Of a stretch of DNA of 64,000 bases, positions 1 to 11,576 are shown one piece after another; position 1 is the stretch's first letter, and each line of letters opens with the position of its first letter. The notes beneath the pieces are model-generated. The model worked only from the letters and a program-made list of their open reading frames with translations, was not told the DNA's origin and made no database searches. This stretch comes from Agrostemma githago (taxonomy: Eukaryota > Streptophyta > Magnoliopsida > Caryophyllales > Caryophyllaceae). Location: positions 29,716,771-29,780,770 of the forward strand of contig OY288257.1 of the NCBI GenBank assembly GCA_958450325.1, in the 5' to 3' direction. Both the position numbers and the translations under genes were made by a program.

Positions 1-235
1 TCAAATGGTCGTGCTAGAGACATAAACATTCATTGATAATTATGAAACGAGGTCCTTCCGAATAAGATAAGAGAGTTTCGACTCTATTCTAATTCTATAT
101 ATTAAATGTTGCTTTGTTTCTTTTTATTTTATTATTAATTGAAAAAATAATTGGAAAATAAAACAGCAAGTACAAAAATAAGTAATAATCCCCAGTAAAG
201 GCTGGTACGATTCAATTCAACATTTTGTTCACAAG
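1..235. other. AT-rich sequence with no gene seen
   Basis: No coding or repeat signature was recognised. The sequence does not match the equivalent position of the other family L copy (left of about 45468), so the family L similarity that starts at 236 is cut off here by a truncation or a rearrangement. Confidence 0.5.
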
Positions 236-996
236 GAAAGAAATGGCATGGCAACAAACAAATCAAAATGTCGAAAAGAAAGAAAATGCCAAAAGAAAAC
301 CCGACTCACAAAAATAACCCCTACCTCTCAAAATAAGCCTTTTTCCCGACTTTTGCCGTGAAGAGCCTACCAAAGGACCGAGTCCCTAGGAAGGATGATA
401 GCGGTAAAGGTCGGTCTTCCCTCATTTTGCATGTCTTCCACCTTTTTACTTGGATTAGTTAGGCGGTCTTGGACACAGGACGACCCTCTTGGCTCATGCT
501 AAAGGGGGCGGGGTCTCACTTACCTACAGTGTCAACTAACACCGTGGTTCTTCACTTTTCCACTCCGCCGATCGTCCCGTAGTACGTTTTTAGAAAGTTA
601 GGAGGACCTAGGTAAGTTACCAACGTTTTTGTTGCTTTATCGTCATACTATTAGGGTTTAGTCCACCTTGGTTTGTATTGCTAGCTTGGGAACGTTGTCT
701 CTTACCTCGAGTCCTAAACCGGTGTTTCATTCACCGCTTTTTGAGGGAAGCGGTATTTGTTTTGTTTTGGGTGCAACCATTTATGTGTTTGTTTGTGTGT
801 TTGTTTGTTTATGTGTTTTGTGTCCGGTTGCATCCACAGTTTTGTCGCAAGACCCAACTTGCCTTGCGGAGTGCACTTGTCCTCTAAGCGCACTCGCGTG
901 AGTTGAAGGGGCTTAGGGTGCGCTAATACCCACTCGGATAGTTTAGTAGTAGTATGTGCTTACTCGAGGGCGAGTAAGGGTTAAGTGTGGGGGAGT
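236..996 (+). mobile_element. 3' internal region of a 5'-truncated family L LTR element
   Basis: This stretch is closely similar to 45468-46211, the untranslated 3' internal part of the complete family L element. It ends in the purine-rich tract AGTGTGGGGGAGT directly before the LTR at 997, as expected of a polypurine tract. No protein-coding region is supported. Short ORFs of 60-80 codons (for example at 668-901) recur in the other copy only because the DNA is repeated. The left part of the element is missing. Confidence 0.8.
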
Positions 997-2554
997 TGAT
1001 AGGTGTAGTTTGTAATGCTTATTTGTTGTGTTTTGGTCCCTTTTTCCTTGTGGAATCACTCCTTGGGAGCGGTTTAGGGGCTTCTTATGCTTCCTTTAGT
1101 TCGTTTCAGGTTCCCGAGACCGAATTGGAAGAGTTGGAGCGATTCCGACTCTATACATACACATTTTGGAGCCAACGGAGTAAAGGAACGATGACTCAAT
1201 GCCTTTGAATCGACCCCGAGACCTTGGGACCCAATCCCGAGCCTCCGAGACCCGATCCCGAGTCCCGAGAATCGTTGGGAAGCCCATGAGAGGCAAGGAG
1301 GGACCAAAAAGTTCATAAGGGAGGCCTTCCAGACCCATCCCGATCGGGAAGGCCTCATCCCGTTCGGGATGGGGTGCACAATTGAAGGGGTCACTGTGAG
1401 GAGCCCGTCCCGGTCGGGACCGAACCGTCCCGGGCGGGACCATGCTGCTGCTGCACGCCTTCAATTCTCCTCTTCTCCTTTCATTCTTAAACCCTATATA
1501 TACCCCCCCCCCCCCTCATGTATTAAGACATCATCGTATATTATCATCCTTAAACCGTAGACTACTTTAGGTTAGATTAGATTAGATTAGTGTAGATTAG
1601 TCGATAATTAGTAGTTAATCGTAGATTAGCTCTTGTATTAAGGAATTCTTGAAGATCTTCACCAAGCTTGACAACCTTGGATGATTATTTTGGGGTTTTC
1701 TCTTTTATACAAGTTCTTATTCTTCCTTCCATCCTCTAGTTTGGTATAATCCTTTTCCCTTTCTCTTAATCTTGTTTATGTTGTTAAAGTTTGAATCTTT
1801 AGTTGATTGTTTTGTTATTGTTCATTGTTATCATTAGTTTGTTGATGTTTGTTTTGTTTCTTTGATGATTCCTCTTGTTAGTGTTAATTCTAGATTAGAT
1901 ATGTTAGAGTAGTGTTCTTGCTAGGGTTAGTAAGGTGATTAGGGTGTTAATTGGGTGATTATGGGTTTGTTGGAGATTTTGGTGGAAGATTTGGGTTTCC
2001 TCTTGGTTTGATGCATATCACATGTTTGTTGAAATGCTTGATTGACTAGTAGTTGCAAATACTTGTTTTTCTTGCCTTTCTCTTGTGGGTGATAGTTTGT
2101 TTGTGGGTTCGGTTCACTCACTAAGTTGCGAGAGCCCGGTGAGGACGACCCCTAGGCCACCATAGCGCGCTAGAACCCCGTTTGTCATGTGTGTCGCCGA
2201 GATGGGTTCTAGGTGGAACCTCTAGGTGGGTCTAAGTTGCGAGAGCCCGAACCAACCTAGATCACCCTACTACCTCCTTAGCTCTAGTTCTTCCTTGACC
2301 ATTCTGTTACCCCTTTGACCCCGACCTAATCCTAGTCCGTTTTCTTATTTGTTTCCCTTAGTCATAGTCTAGCTTTCTCCCCTCCTTATCATAGTAGTTT
2401 AGCCTAGTTCGTTGACTTAGTCTCGTATTTGGGCCGACCTAGTCTAGGCTATACATTACCGTCCCCGTGGATTCGACCCGACTTGCCCTATCTACCGTAG
2501 GAATAGCCGGTTTATTATTGACGGTTGGGATTCCGCGATAAATCCCTGCCATCA
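997..2554 (+). repeat. LTR of family L (3' LTR of the truncated copy)
   Basis: It begins TGATAGGTG and ends CTGCCATCA, so it has TG...CA ends, and it aligns throughout with the LTRs at 39966-41599 and 46212-47839. It contains the same cluster of short TCCCG-NN-CGGGA palindromes (about 1335-1440), a TATA box, and the U5 end with the 'GTGGATTCGACCCGACTTRCCCT' type of motif common in plant LTRs. It is more diverged from the other two LTRs than they are from each other, so this copy is older. The five bases after it are TTAAG; the partner target-site copy would be left of the window. Confidence 0.88.
1494..1502 (+). promoter_or_regulatory. TATA box of the family L LTR
   Basis: CTATATATA lies in the middle of the LTR and is followed by a C-run. 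The same motif is at the same place in the other LTRs (40504-40512 and 46751-46759). It is the likely core promoter separating U3 from R. Confidence 0.6.
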
Positions 2555-2559
2555 TTAAG

Positions 2560-4205
2560 TCAACTAAAGTCCCTAATCCTAATGTTTCATCATGAATAAC
2601 AATCGTAATTAGTATCAATACCTTTCAAAATTATTATGCCTACCTTGATGTGTAGTCATCAAAATTGGGAGAAAATTAGAATGACTTCTTCTCCTTTCCC
2701 TCTTTGTAATCTAAGACACATGCCTAAAATAACTTGTTTTTGTCATTAGTTTAGTGAAGGAATTGTCCCTTAGCCCCAACTTCTTACATTTGTCTCTCTC
2801 CCTAATGTTGTTCCTCTATACGTTCCTTCTTCTCGTCTATCAGTCTTCCTTATGTACATCCCATTTTCCATTCCTTTTTCCACCATGCCTTATTATCGTA
2901 CCCCTCATCTACATGCCCTTATCTTCTTCCTTCCCCCATGTGCCTCCCCCTCTTCACGATCTAAGATTCATCACTAAATAGGCCCTGCTTTTGTCATTTA
3001 ATTTAGTTTACCCTTAGTGTTTCCCCCGACCCTTCTCCCTTTTCCCCTCACTTTTCTCTAATGTGCCTCTTCTTCCTGTTCACCATTACCTCCTACTAAG
3101 ATCGGTTGTCCTCCTCATCTACCACCTTCATATCCCCATCTCCTCCCCTTTCCCTTATCCGTCCCTCCTCTCCTGCCTCCGCTCCTCCTCATAATTCAAG
3201 ATTCATCCTTATATATGACTACCCCCATACATGTGCCCATCTTTTCGTCTTCTTATTCCCCTTCTCGCTCCTTACTTTCCTCCTTTTGCTCGTCATCGTC
3301 TAAGATCCATTTTTCCAAATGAAGTATTTTTGTCCTTTATTTTAGCGACTATGTTAGCATTTTAACTGTTTCAACCTATCAGATTCCATATCCCCTCCTC
3401 CCACACGCTCCTCTCTCTTTATCACCTTACCCCCCCCCCCCCCCCCCCCGTAACATTCCTTTTCTTATTCCTCCTTCCTCGTCCACTAAGATAATTTTTC
3501 ATCAACCTTCACACCTCATGTTTTAGCCTTCTTTTACCCTTAACGTCCTCCCCGGTCCTTCTCTCTCTCCCTCTTACTTCCCTATAATATAATGTTTCTT
3601 CTCTTTCTGTTTGTCATTGCCTTCTACTAAGATCAGTCGTCCTCGTCATCTACAATCTTTATGTCTCCTTCTTCTTCCCTTCCTCTATCACCTCAGCTCC
3701 TCGTATAAGTAATATGACTTTCTCTTGTCATCTGGTTCAGTGAGTGTGTTGTCTCTATAACTCTTTAAACCCTCCCATTCTTCACTATCGGATCCCTGAA
3801 CCCTCTTCTCGCTCCGCCTTTTTATGTTCCCCCTTACCCGTTTACCAAGATAAGGTTTCTTCAGAATTTACTTCTCCTGCCTCTTTCATCTTCTCCATTT
3901 TCCTTACTTTGCGTCTTTTTAGGATCGTCCTCACCATTCAAGATTAATCTTTACATATGACTGTGTCTTGTTATCGAGTTCAGCAAGGTTCGTCCCCTCC
4001 ACTCATCTTACCCCTAACGTCGTTGACGTCTTTTTGTCTCACTCCCTTGTATCCTTCTTTCCCTAATGCTACTTTCTTTCTAGCTTTTCATGATCTAATA
4101 TTCATCCTTAAATATGTTTCGCTTTTGACATTTATTTTAGTGAGGACTCCGCTTCTTTAATTCTTTTACTCTCAACGTCCTCCCTTGCCTTTCTCCCTCA
4201 GTATC
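2560..4205. repeat. Pyrimidine-rich degenerate tandem array
   Basis: The plus strand is dominated by C and T and by CTCC/TTCC runs. A loosely conserved landmark (a 'CTAAGATTCATC' type segment followed by 'TTTTGTCATTTATTTTAGTGA') recurs near 2740, 2970, 3310, 3490, 3700, 3940 and 4095, giving units of roughly 150-260 bp. A C-run of about 20 bases lies near 3430. ORFs of 60-75 codons here are low-complexity and not believed. Confidence 0.6.
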
Positions 4206-4849
4206 AATAGTAGACAGTACAAATTCATTTTTAGTCTGTAACTAATAGTAGGTATGATTGCATCTAGCAAAAAGCAGTGAAACAGTGAGATAATAAAGTT
4301 GACCGGAGACAACTAAAATTATCCAGTCCTCGTTCTCAGTCGTAACAACATAGTCTAAAGACATGATATAAAACAAAAGCATCCTCATCAAGCAACAAAA
4401 GTACGCTTATATAAACGGATGTTATTAGCCCAGTCAACTTCAAAGCCAACAAATCTGCCAACGCAAATCTCACATTGTTAAGGTTGAGGAATTTTCAAGA
4501 AAGATTGACTAAGCCAATTTAATAAAGAATGGCCTATGTACTGTTGGCAAAGCTCGACTGCAGACACAATTTAATCTTCATTAACATTCGTCGACCATCA
4601 CAACTATCAACTGAAGGAAAGCTTGAAATGAATTGATGATGTTTTTTCGTATAGCATATTTACCTAAAAATGAATCTAATTGATCCTGGACAGTTTCCTT
4701 CACCCGGATTCCGAAATATGATGAATGCAAAAACATACCGGATGACATTCATGAGAATTCCAAAAGAACAAACATACATAGTTTCAAATAGTTACATGTA
4801 CAATACTATAACTAACATTCATACTACCAGAACACAAAGCCTAACTCAC

Positions 4850-5276
4850 CTCTCCACGTGTAGTACAAGGTCCAATACATAGTTTGCATCCATAATCCAT
4901 CTCCAAAGACCACAAAAATCAAATAATCGTAATGAATCACCATCTTTAGCACAAAATTAAAGTTCCAACAACAGCTTTCACATATTTTATAGCCCAAAAA
5001 ACAGTAATTATGAATCAAATTAATGAAAGCATATATACTTGACCGAGAATGTGAGCGCTAGAGTGCCAGAAAGTGTCTCGTCCTTCATCTGTATCAAATG
5101 TATACAACTTGAGCTCACAATCGCCTTCTAGCGGCCTTCGCATGTCCCAAAGATCTCCATTAACCTTAGAAATCAACGCATCTGAAGCTAAACCCTTAGA
5201 AATCTGAGACGCGATATCGAATGGAGTTGTGCTCCACATCTTCCCTTCCTTCACATGCTCATCCGGCAATGTAATC
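4850..5276 (-). pseudogene. Threonyl-tRNA synthetase gene fragment (two exons)
   Basis: The first exon, read on the minus strand from 5276 to 5039, encodes a TGS-domain segment with ISKGLASDALISKVNGDLWD, then RRPLEGDCELKLYTFD and finally RDTFWHSSAHILGQ. It is preceded by AG and followed by GT. The second exon, about 4896 to 4850, encodes DYGCKLCIGPCTTRGE and ends at a good GTGAGT donor, but its acceptor is poor and about three expected codons are missing. This is the region between the TGS and editing domains of class II ThrRS, the enzyme that charges tRNA-Thr. Only these two exons are present, with their intron, so the piece was copied from genomic DNA and cannot make an enzyme. It interrupts the pyrimidine-rich array. 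Confidence 0.85.
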
Positions 5277-5280
5277 CTTT

Positions 5281-5800
5281 AAATCTCGATTAGAGTATGT
5301 CCTTCACATCTAATTATCCTTTCCCTTCTCCTTCTCTCCTCATCATCTATGAGAGTATGTCCCTTCAATTCCTTACACCCCTCCCATTATTCACTATATC
5401 TCCGACACTCATTTATCTCTCCATTTGATGTTCTAATCTTCCGATCATATTTCTCTTTCTCCATTACTAAGATTAATCTATTCCTCATCCACATCCTTTT
5501 ATTTTTTTCCTCCTCACCTCCTCTCTCCTCCCTTCTCACCTCTCTTCCTAAAGCTTCCCTTCTTATTGTCTCCTCTTCCTCTTCTACTATGATCATTTTT
5601 CATCTTTCCCCACCTCTCTTCTTATCTTTATCATCCTCTTACAACACTTCTTAAATTCATAAATAATTTTTGTCATCTATTTTAGCGATCTTTGTTCATT
5701 TAACTCTTTGTATCCTTCTCGTACTTCATCATTTTCTTTTGCACTCCCTCTTATCATTCTTGTCCTTGTCATTTTTAATACTTTAGAACTTTATTTCCCT
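5281..5800. repeat. Continuation of the pyrimidine-rich array
   Basis: The same CT-rich texture and landmark ('TTTTGTCATCTATTTTAGCGA' near 5670) resume directly right of the ThrRS fragment, so that fragment and its flanks (about 4206-5280) look inserted into the array. No coding is supported. Confidence 0.5.
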
Positions 5801-6099
5801 CACCTAACTCGATGTGTAGTTATCAATCGTAAATGTATTGACGATTGGTTGTGAGTGAAAGTTAGTTGGATGTCAGAACGTAAACTGAATATAAACAAAC
5901 TAATTATTTGGTAGTTCAGACTGCTTATTCATCATATTTCAAGTTCCGAAAATCTTTTCATTTACCTTACTTATTCATTAACAATTATACTATCACTGTT
6001 TATATGTTGGGTTGTACTGTAGGACGGTTTTATTGAGAACTTACTGATTTCTTAATCTAGTGTCATTAGTTCATACAGGGGAATGAAGAGATCACCTAC

Positions 6100-6225
6100 A
6101 ATAAGCATCGAGCCAATCCGCTGAAGTGCTGGAATGTTGATATGTACATCAGTACGGGCTCTAGACGTCATTATCCCATAAGTATGGCCATTCGTACCAC
6201 TTTGTTTGGTAGGACTGCAGGAACC
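6100..6225 (-). pseudogene. RopGEF (PRONE domain) exon fragment
   Basis: The minus strand reads GHTYGIMTSRARTDVHINIP followed by ALQRIGSMLI and then a GTAGGT splice donor at 6099-6094. This resembles the plant PRONE-domain signature in which a 'SRPRxDIxxNLPALRKLDxML' segment is conserved. PRONE proteins are guanine-nucleotide exchange factors for plant ROP GTPases. The R-K-L-D part has drifted to Q-R-I-G, no neighbouring PRONE exons were found, and the exon's 5' edge is unclear. It is best read as a decayed captured exon; the identification rests on a short stretch. Confidence 0.5.
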
Positions 6226-6719
6226 AGTTCAACCATATAATTGGCATGACTTAAATGGTCAACTTAGCTGACGTTTATGAAACCGAATAAGTGATACGGT
6301 ATAGCGTAACTCGAATCGGTTAGGCGGAGTTTAAACCGAATTTTAAACATTTTGATGTCCAGGCCTCACCAAGGCGACCCAACATCAATTCGAACTAAAA
6401 CCCGACATAACTAACCCGGACCGGAATAAGCATACTCGACCTGGCCCGTTTGCTTGTCGAAAACCCAAATAGCCCTATGCTTGAATACGATAGTTATAAG
6501 AATACGGAGAAGGCACGAGCCTGTAACACTGGGATTCTGGTGAAGCACATAGCACCGCTGCACAAACGCCTATGAGTCTACAAGATCGTTGTATATAGCT
6601 ACTTGAGATTTTGGTTACAAATGTGAGTATTTCGACATGAAAATCAAGAGAACGATAAAAAATACACATAAATCCTACATTTGATATAAAGTATGACCTA
6701 TAACATCATGCAACTAAGT

Positions 6720-7213
6720 TCAGTTAATTTGCAGATAGTGTTCATCTCTTCGGCCAACTGACATAGAAGCCCTTTTCGGTGTATGCCTCTTCCATTTAGT
6801 TTTTCGCATTGACATGATCCATGACGGCACCTCGCCACCTGACTGTGCCATCACATTAGCTATATTCCTAAAAAAGGGTACATCTTCCTTCGTGTACAAG
6901 GTTATCGCTTCTCCCTGTCTACCAGCTCTATCACATCGTCCTATACGGCAACACGGATACGGAGATTAGTTCGAGGCAAAAGGGGTCCAAGGAACTTACG
7001 ATGATGATAAAGGGCTTTTAAACGACTAATCACACATGATTGACCGGTACAGAGCAACTTACCAACTCTATGAATGTAAGTAGAATCAGATTCTGGGAAA
7101 TCGTAGTTAATCACGCAGTTAAGGCCCTTGAAGTCCATACCACGATCAACCACACCAGTGGCTATTAAAATCCACGTTTTACCAGCCCTAAAATTATCAA
7201 CAGCATTTTCCCG
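6720..7213 (-). pseudogene. DEAD-box RNA helicase 3'-end fragment (RH57/ROK1-like)
   Basis: Two exons are visible on the minus strand. Exon 7213-7063 encodes the helicase C-terminal domain with AVDNFRAGKTWILIATGVVD, RGMDFKGLNCVINYDFPES and YIHRVG. It is bounded by CAG and GTAAGT. Exon 6940-6720 continues in phase with RCDRAGRQGEAITLYTKEDV, then PSWIMSMRKTKWKRHTPKR, and ends in TGA at 6720. The wording is closest to the RH57/ROK1/DDX52 group of rRNA-processing helicases. Motif V reads ATGVVDRG where the family has ATDVxARG, and motif VI reads HRVGRCDRAGR where it has HRIGRSGRxGR. The ATP-coupling residues are therefore altered. Upstream exons carrying the DEAD box were not found. It is a dead fragment. 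Confidence 0.85.
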
Positions 7214-8276
7214 CTGCATAACGTCCAAACAACCAATCAAAATAAATAATACGGAGTACAAGCTAAGCACCAATAAACATGACAAAGAAAGGAGCCCCAG
7301 CAGCATCAATCTCAAATGGGAAACTCATTTGTGCTTGCGGCAAGTCAGCATGGATACATAGCCAATAGAAGTCAAAGGCTTAGCCTAAGCGCGTCGGAAA
7401 CCATTTCAATCCAAGATCATAAACGAATTTGTAGAGCTCGGAAGAGCTGCGTAAGACTTCGTGTCATCGTGTCTATAAACATGTTTCAAGACGCAAAGTC
7501 TTGTGTCTTCGTGTACATCAAAATTGAACAGTGGACTAAGATCCCGTCCAACTGCTTGAACTTTATCCACACTGAAATTTTCCACAAAAATCTCGCTCTA
7601 GTGACCAATTTTTCGGGATTACTCATGTTTTTCACCTGGGTAAAATATATTAAAAAATCAATGAAAAATATCAAGCGGGTAAAATTGAGGAATCGAGGGA
7701 CTGACCGTATATAGTACAGAGTGCAGACCATCAACGTGATTCTTATGAACTCTTCTGAGAAGTTCCATTTTCAATATTCCTCCGATGCATAGAGCTGGCC
7801 TCGGTAGTTGGAATCGCTCGACTTCAGCAAATCTCTTCAAAAACAATTTAAGAAATCAGAAATGGTAAGAGAATCCTGCAATAGAAAAATGATATCACCT
7901 AAACCCGCTAAAATTCCCAGTTTCGGCAAACTTTGGAGAATAATTTTTGCAGGAATGTTGATAGAATCCTGCAACAAATTGATGATTTCATCTAGACCAG
8001 CAAAAATTCATACAAAAACATTTGCAAGAATGGTAATAGTCCTACATTAAAATACTGATTTCATCTAAAGCCGCGAAAGTTGACAAATATTGTACAGAAT
8101 TCAACAAATTTCATTAAAAAAATTGCAGGATTGAACTCACAACCAGTAGATGGATCATATTCTAGTGAAGTGAAAACATGCATACTACATAAGGAGGGTC
8201 AAAGGATAAACGAACATTGAAAATTATAGTGTGAAAAGAAGAAAACATCACAACCAGTATAGTAAGGAAGACCTAC
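7214..8276. other. No confident gene; intron-like AT-rich sequence
   Basis: The sequence is intron-like, with repeated 'GAATCCTGCAA(T/C)A' phrases between 7860 and 8110 that suggest a weak local repeat of about 100 bp. A short open stretch on the minus strand near 7846-7658 could be exonic but shows no recognised motif. Confidence 0.4.
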
Positions 8277-8468
8277 CATTGTATTGCCCTCCCAACCACA
8301 GTTACTATCGGAACGATGCCAAACGGCATTATTTCTGCAATGGATACTATTTCAGGAACTGAGACAGTTAAAAGCAATAAACAAAAGACGGTGACACAAA
8401 TCAAAAACTTACCCGTCAGCACTTATATGTAAATTTAAGGAATTCTCACTCAAGTCACCGTCTTCACA
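8277..8468 (-). pseudogene. Unidentified two-exon gene fragment
   Basis: Minus-strand exon 8468-8413 lies between CTGCAG and GTAAGT, and exon 8334-8277 between TTGCAG and GTAGGT. Joined in phase they read open throughout, with CEDGDLSENSLNLHISADG followed by AVWHRSDSNCGWEGN. The four consensus splice signals and the phase match argue that these are real exons of some protein-coding gene. I do not recognise the family. The neighbouring exons are not evident, so it is probably another captured piece. Confidence 0.45.
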
Positions 8469-8849
8469 CTGCAGACATGAAACAGTCAAATAATTTTAAG
8501 GTGATAAAAGTTCAGTGAGCAACAAAGTAGTACGTGAACAGAAGTATCTAAGCCAAATGCAGTCAATATTTCTTGCTTCAAAAGAGCAAAAATACAATAT
8601 TTCAAATCGTCATACTAAATTCTTTTAAAATCCTGCAAAGGACAGCCAAAACTATATGTACAAAATTGTACTCAATATAACGCATCAAATAAACACACTA
8701 ATTTAAGCACATGCAAGCAGTGTCACACTGTGATACACCAAGTTTGCATAATCAACCATACCCCTACCCCAACCCTAATCCTTAACCCCAACAAGGCAAC
8801 AACTGCCTTTCCCCAGTCTCCACAATAAACCCAAACGCGACGCTGACAA

Positions 8850-9105
8850 CCACTGGAAAAGTCAGTTCCCAAACACGACGCCACAACACCAAAAAAATGG
8901 AAACGGTCCAGACTTATAATCAAAAGCTACAATCGAAGCAAACAAATGCATAATTGATATTCGGAAGCCAAACAATCGTAAACTACAAACAAATGGAAAC
9001 AATCGACGAAAACCAAAAACCAAAGCTACAATAGCACCTGGACATGCAAAACCACTGAAAAAGTCTGTTCCCAAACGCGACGCTACGACACCGAAACCTC
9101 TAACC
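8850..9105. repeat. Short interspersed repeat with a 'CCCAAACGCGACGCTACGAC' core, two copies
   Basis: Copies at about 8856-8893 and 9057-9095 share the phrase 'AAAGTC-G-TCCCAAACRCGACGC-AC-ACACC'. The same phrase recurs several times at 35.2-36.4 kb. Short ORFs on the opposite strand only reflect the repeat. Confidence 0.6.
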
Positions 9106-10345
9106 TAATCACTGTCTCCACCCAAAACCAACCTAGGAAACAAACTGACCCTAACATCATGCAAAATTGCAAACAATGCCCCTTGATTCCTGAGAAAATC
9201 GCGATAACCCCTGCATTGGAAACTCAAAAGCCAACTAAATACTGCTTGAAAACCAGCATGACAGTAAAAAGTTACTGATGAATGAGGATAAGAACATATA
9301 CGCAGCACCCCTTGGTCATATGTGTTTCTTTTTACAGCAATAGATGCTTATTCTTCCTAAAGCTACCCAATTCACTATACTCCATCCTCACATTACCGCC
9401 AAAGCCATTGTAGACCACTTGCCGGAACTTTTTTCTGAGATATAGTCTTTACAGATTTAGGTTTAAAGGAAGATGTCGCGCCCAACACTACCCCTTATCC
9501 TTCTTCTGTAATCTCCCCTAAACCCTCATATCGATGATTCCTAATGCCTTAGAACTGTAAGCCTCGATACCATAACTTCGAAACATCTAAATAAATGAAA
9601 CCAACAAAATAAGATTTCTACAACATAAAACCACGCTCATGACTAAGAATCTGATCCTATCAAACTCCATATTCCAGCCTAATTAAACATCAAAAGGCAC
9701 TCAACTAACCAGCAACCTTAATGAAATTCCCCTAATAAAAAGCCTAAACCTTCATCCCCAGCAGTGACAATGGCTGATGAAATGAATCAATAAAAATCAG
9801 TAAAAAAAAAAGGAAACAATTGCACCTGAGATGACACAACATGGCTCATAATTTCACCATTTCTTCTCACCTGAAGGTCCAGGACAATCCAAGTCACTAT
9901 CAAAAAATTCACAAAATAAGAATAAAATCTATTTCTCTCTCGATTTGGAAAAAAATTCTAAAATCTGTTTTTCTCTTGATCTAGATTTGGATTTGGATTT
10001 GGAGATCAAAATTAACCAACGCCAAATCCCTAATTTGATAATCCAAGTTTGACGATATTATCCAACATTTGGAAAACCCTCTCCAATAACCCAAATTTGA
10101 TAACCTCACTACTTGGAATAATTTGAAGAAAAAACGGTTAAAAGAAGTTGGTTACTTTGATAGTGTCAACATCATCTTATCTCTTTAATGGTTGACTCAT
10201 CTCCCATTTCATATTCCTCCATGCCTTGTCTAAGCTCCTCTTTTGTGATATATCAATAAAAAGAACGTGTATACAGAGGAGAATCGAAAGCGTGACTGGG
10301 CACTTCGTACGGTTCGCACTGTAACTTTGTTCACAAAGAATTTAC
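9106..10345. other. No confident gene
   Basis: The sequence is AT-rich and looks like intron or UTR. A run of direct 'GATTTGGATTTGGA' type simple repeats lies near 9980-10010. No exon with recognised protein motifs was found on either strand. Confidence 0.4.
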
Positions 10346-10586
10346 CAGGTTGTATTTGGCAAGGCGCCAAAATCTGTATGGAGGTCCAGTTTTGATTTGC
10401 CCCTATTCAAATAGCCAAGGTCAAACACTGTAAGAACGGAAAAAAATAGACCAAATTACAGATACAGATACATCACAGTGCATACCGTGGAGAGACCCAC
10501 AGAAAGGTCGGCAATAAAAGTGTCCTCGGTCTCACCACTACAATGAATCGGCGTGACAACTAAATCAACCCATTTGTTAAGTACCT
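10346..10586 (-). pseudogene. Unidentified gene fragment, two putative exons
   Basis: Minus-strand exon 10586-10486 lies between CTTGCAG and GTATGC and reads VLNKWVDLVVTPIHCSGETE followed by DTFIADLSVGLST. Exon 10427-10346 lies between TTACAG and GTAAAT and in one frame reads FDLGYLNRGKSKLDLHTDFG. Both look like genuine protein sequence with consensus splice sites. Their phases do not match directly, so one boundary is wrong or a frameshift has occurred. The family is not recognised. Confidence 0.4.
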
Positions 10587-11057
10587 CTGCAAGTTATCTT
10601 GAATATCTCCCATTAAGCAGGCAACTAACTTTTAATGAGCGGTTGATAAAGTCCTACTTCAGGAGTTGTGGAACGGTAAACTCGCTGTGATTTCTTCCTC
10701 ACTTCCAGCTTTAACTCCAATTTGTTGACTTCGTCGTCTTCTTTGACTTTGAGTAGAGAGTTGTATGTTATTTACAGCACGCTTAAATATCAAGGAACAT
10801 AGATTTACGATGTTGGTCAAGGAAATTTAAGTGGGGCACCTAGACCAATATTTTTCCCATGGAATTTCATCGATTGACTCCTCCCATATGCACACATTCC
10901 CCCATGCATTTTTGGCATGTCATTATTCCCTGAATTGAGCTGAGTGCAGTAGTGCAAGATACATGGATTGTGAATATTGGTTTTTCTTCTACTATTTCGA
11001 ATTCAATGTACTTCTTACCCAAAGACACCTTTGCTCCGTACTCTTCATAAAGATAGG

Positions 11058-11384
11058 TTACTTCCAGTTCCTCCCAAAGACTGTAGCCGACCCTGTTTTT
11101 TCCGAGTAATGACTGTACAAATTGTCAGAAAATGTATTTATTATGGTTTGACGACATATACGGTCGTCATCCATCATTTTTTCTAATGCTGATAAAGTCC
11201 GGGGAATTTCCCAGTCCACGATTTCCATGGCACTTGGACACGGATCCAAAAGTACATACCTGACATTCAAATGGGTCAAGTACGACTCTATATGATCTAC
11301 CCATTGCTGATAATTTTTCCCATCAAAATGAACTGTATCAATCGGTACAACTTTATGGGAAGTATAAGACACACTCGATTCCAA
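11058..11384 (-). pseudogene. Copia gag-like (UBN2-type) fragment
   Basis: The open frame begins MESSVSYTSHKVVPID and continues VHFDGKNYQQWVDHIESYL with a following NVRYVLLD. This is the N-terminal pattern of Ty1/copia gag proteins ('F-G-NY-W---ME-YL') and of domesticated gag-like plant proteins. Only 108 codons remain, with no zinc knuckle or pol beside it, and the C-terminal part diverges from the family. It is either a gag remnant or an exon of a gag-derived host gene carried with the other fragments. Confidence 0.5.
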
Positions 11385-11576
11385 ATTGTTTTCCCTTATC
11401 CATAATAACGAGATTACGACGTGTATCGATTTTGAGCATTGGTCCTGCTATAGCCTATCTAAAACCGTTCGATTGACACAAATTCTCAGATTTATCAGCA
11501 TTGGCCTGTCGCTTATCAACTTGATGCCTACATATGTAATTTCCATTACCCGGTATTTATCCTGACAAAAAGCATC

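Noticed and set aside
1074..1464. Overlapping ORFs of 106 and 122 codons in the family L LTR, recurring at 40044-40434 and 46290-46680.
   Set aside because: They recur because the LTR does; their frames run through the palindrome array and differ between copies.
7658..7846. Minus-strand ORF containing ALCIGGI, briefly resembling a DEAD-box helicase motif.
   Set aside because: The resemblance stops after a few residues and no neighbouring helicase motif follows in any frame.
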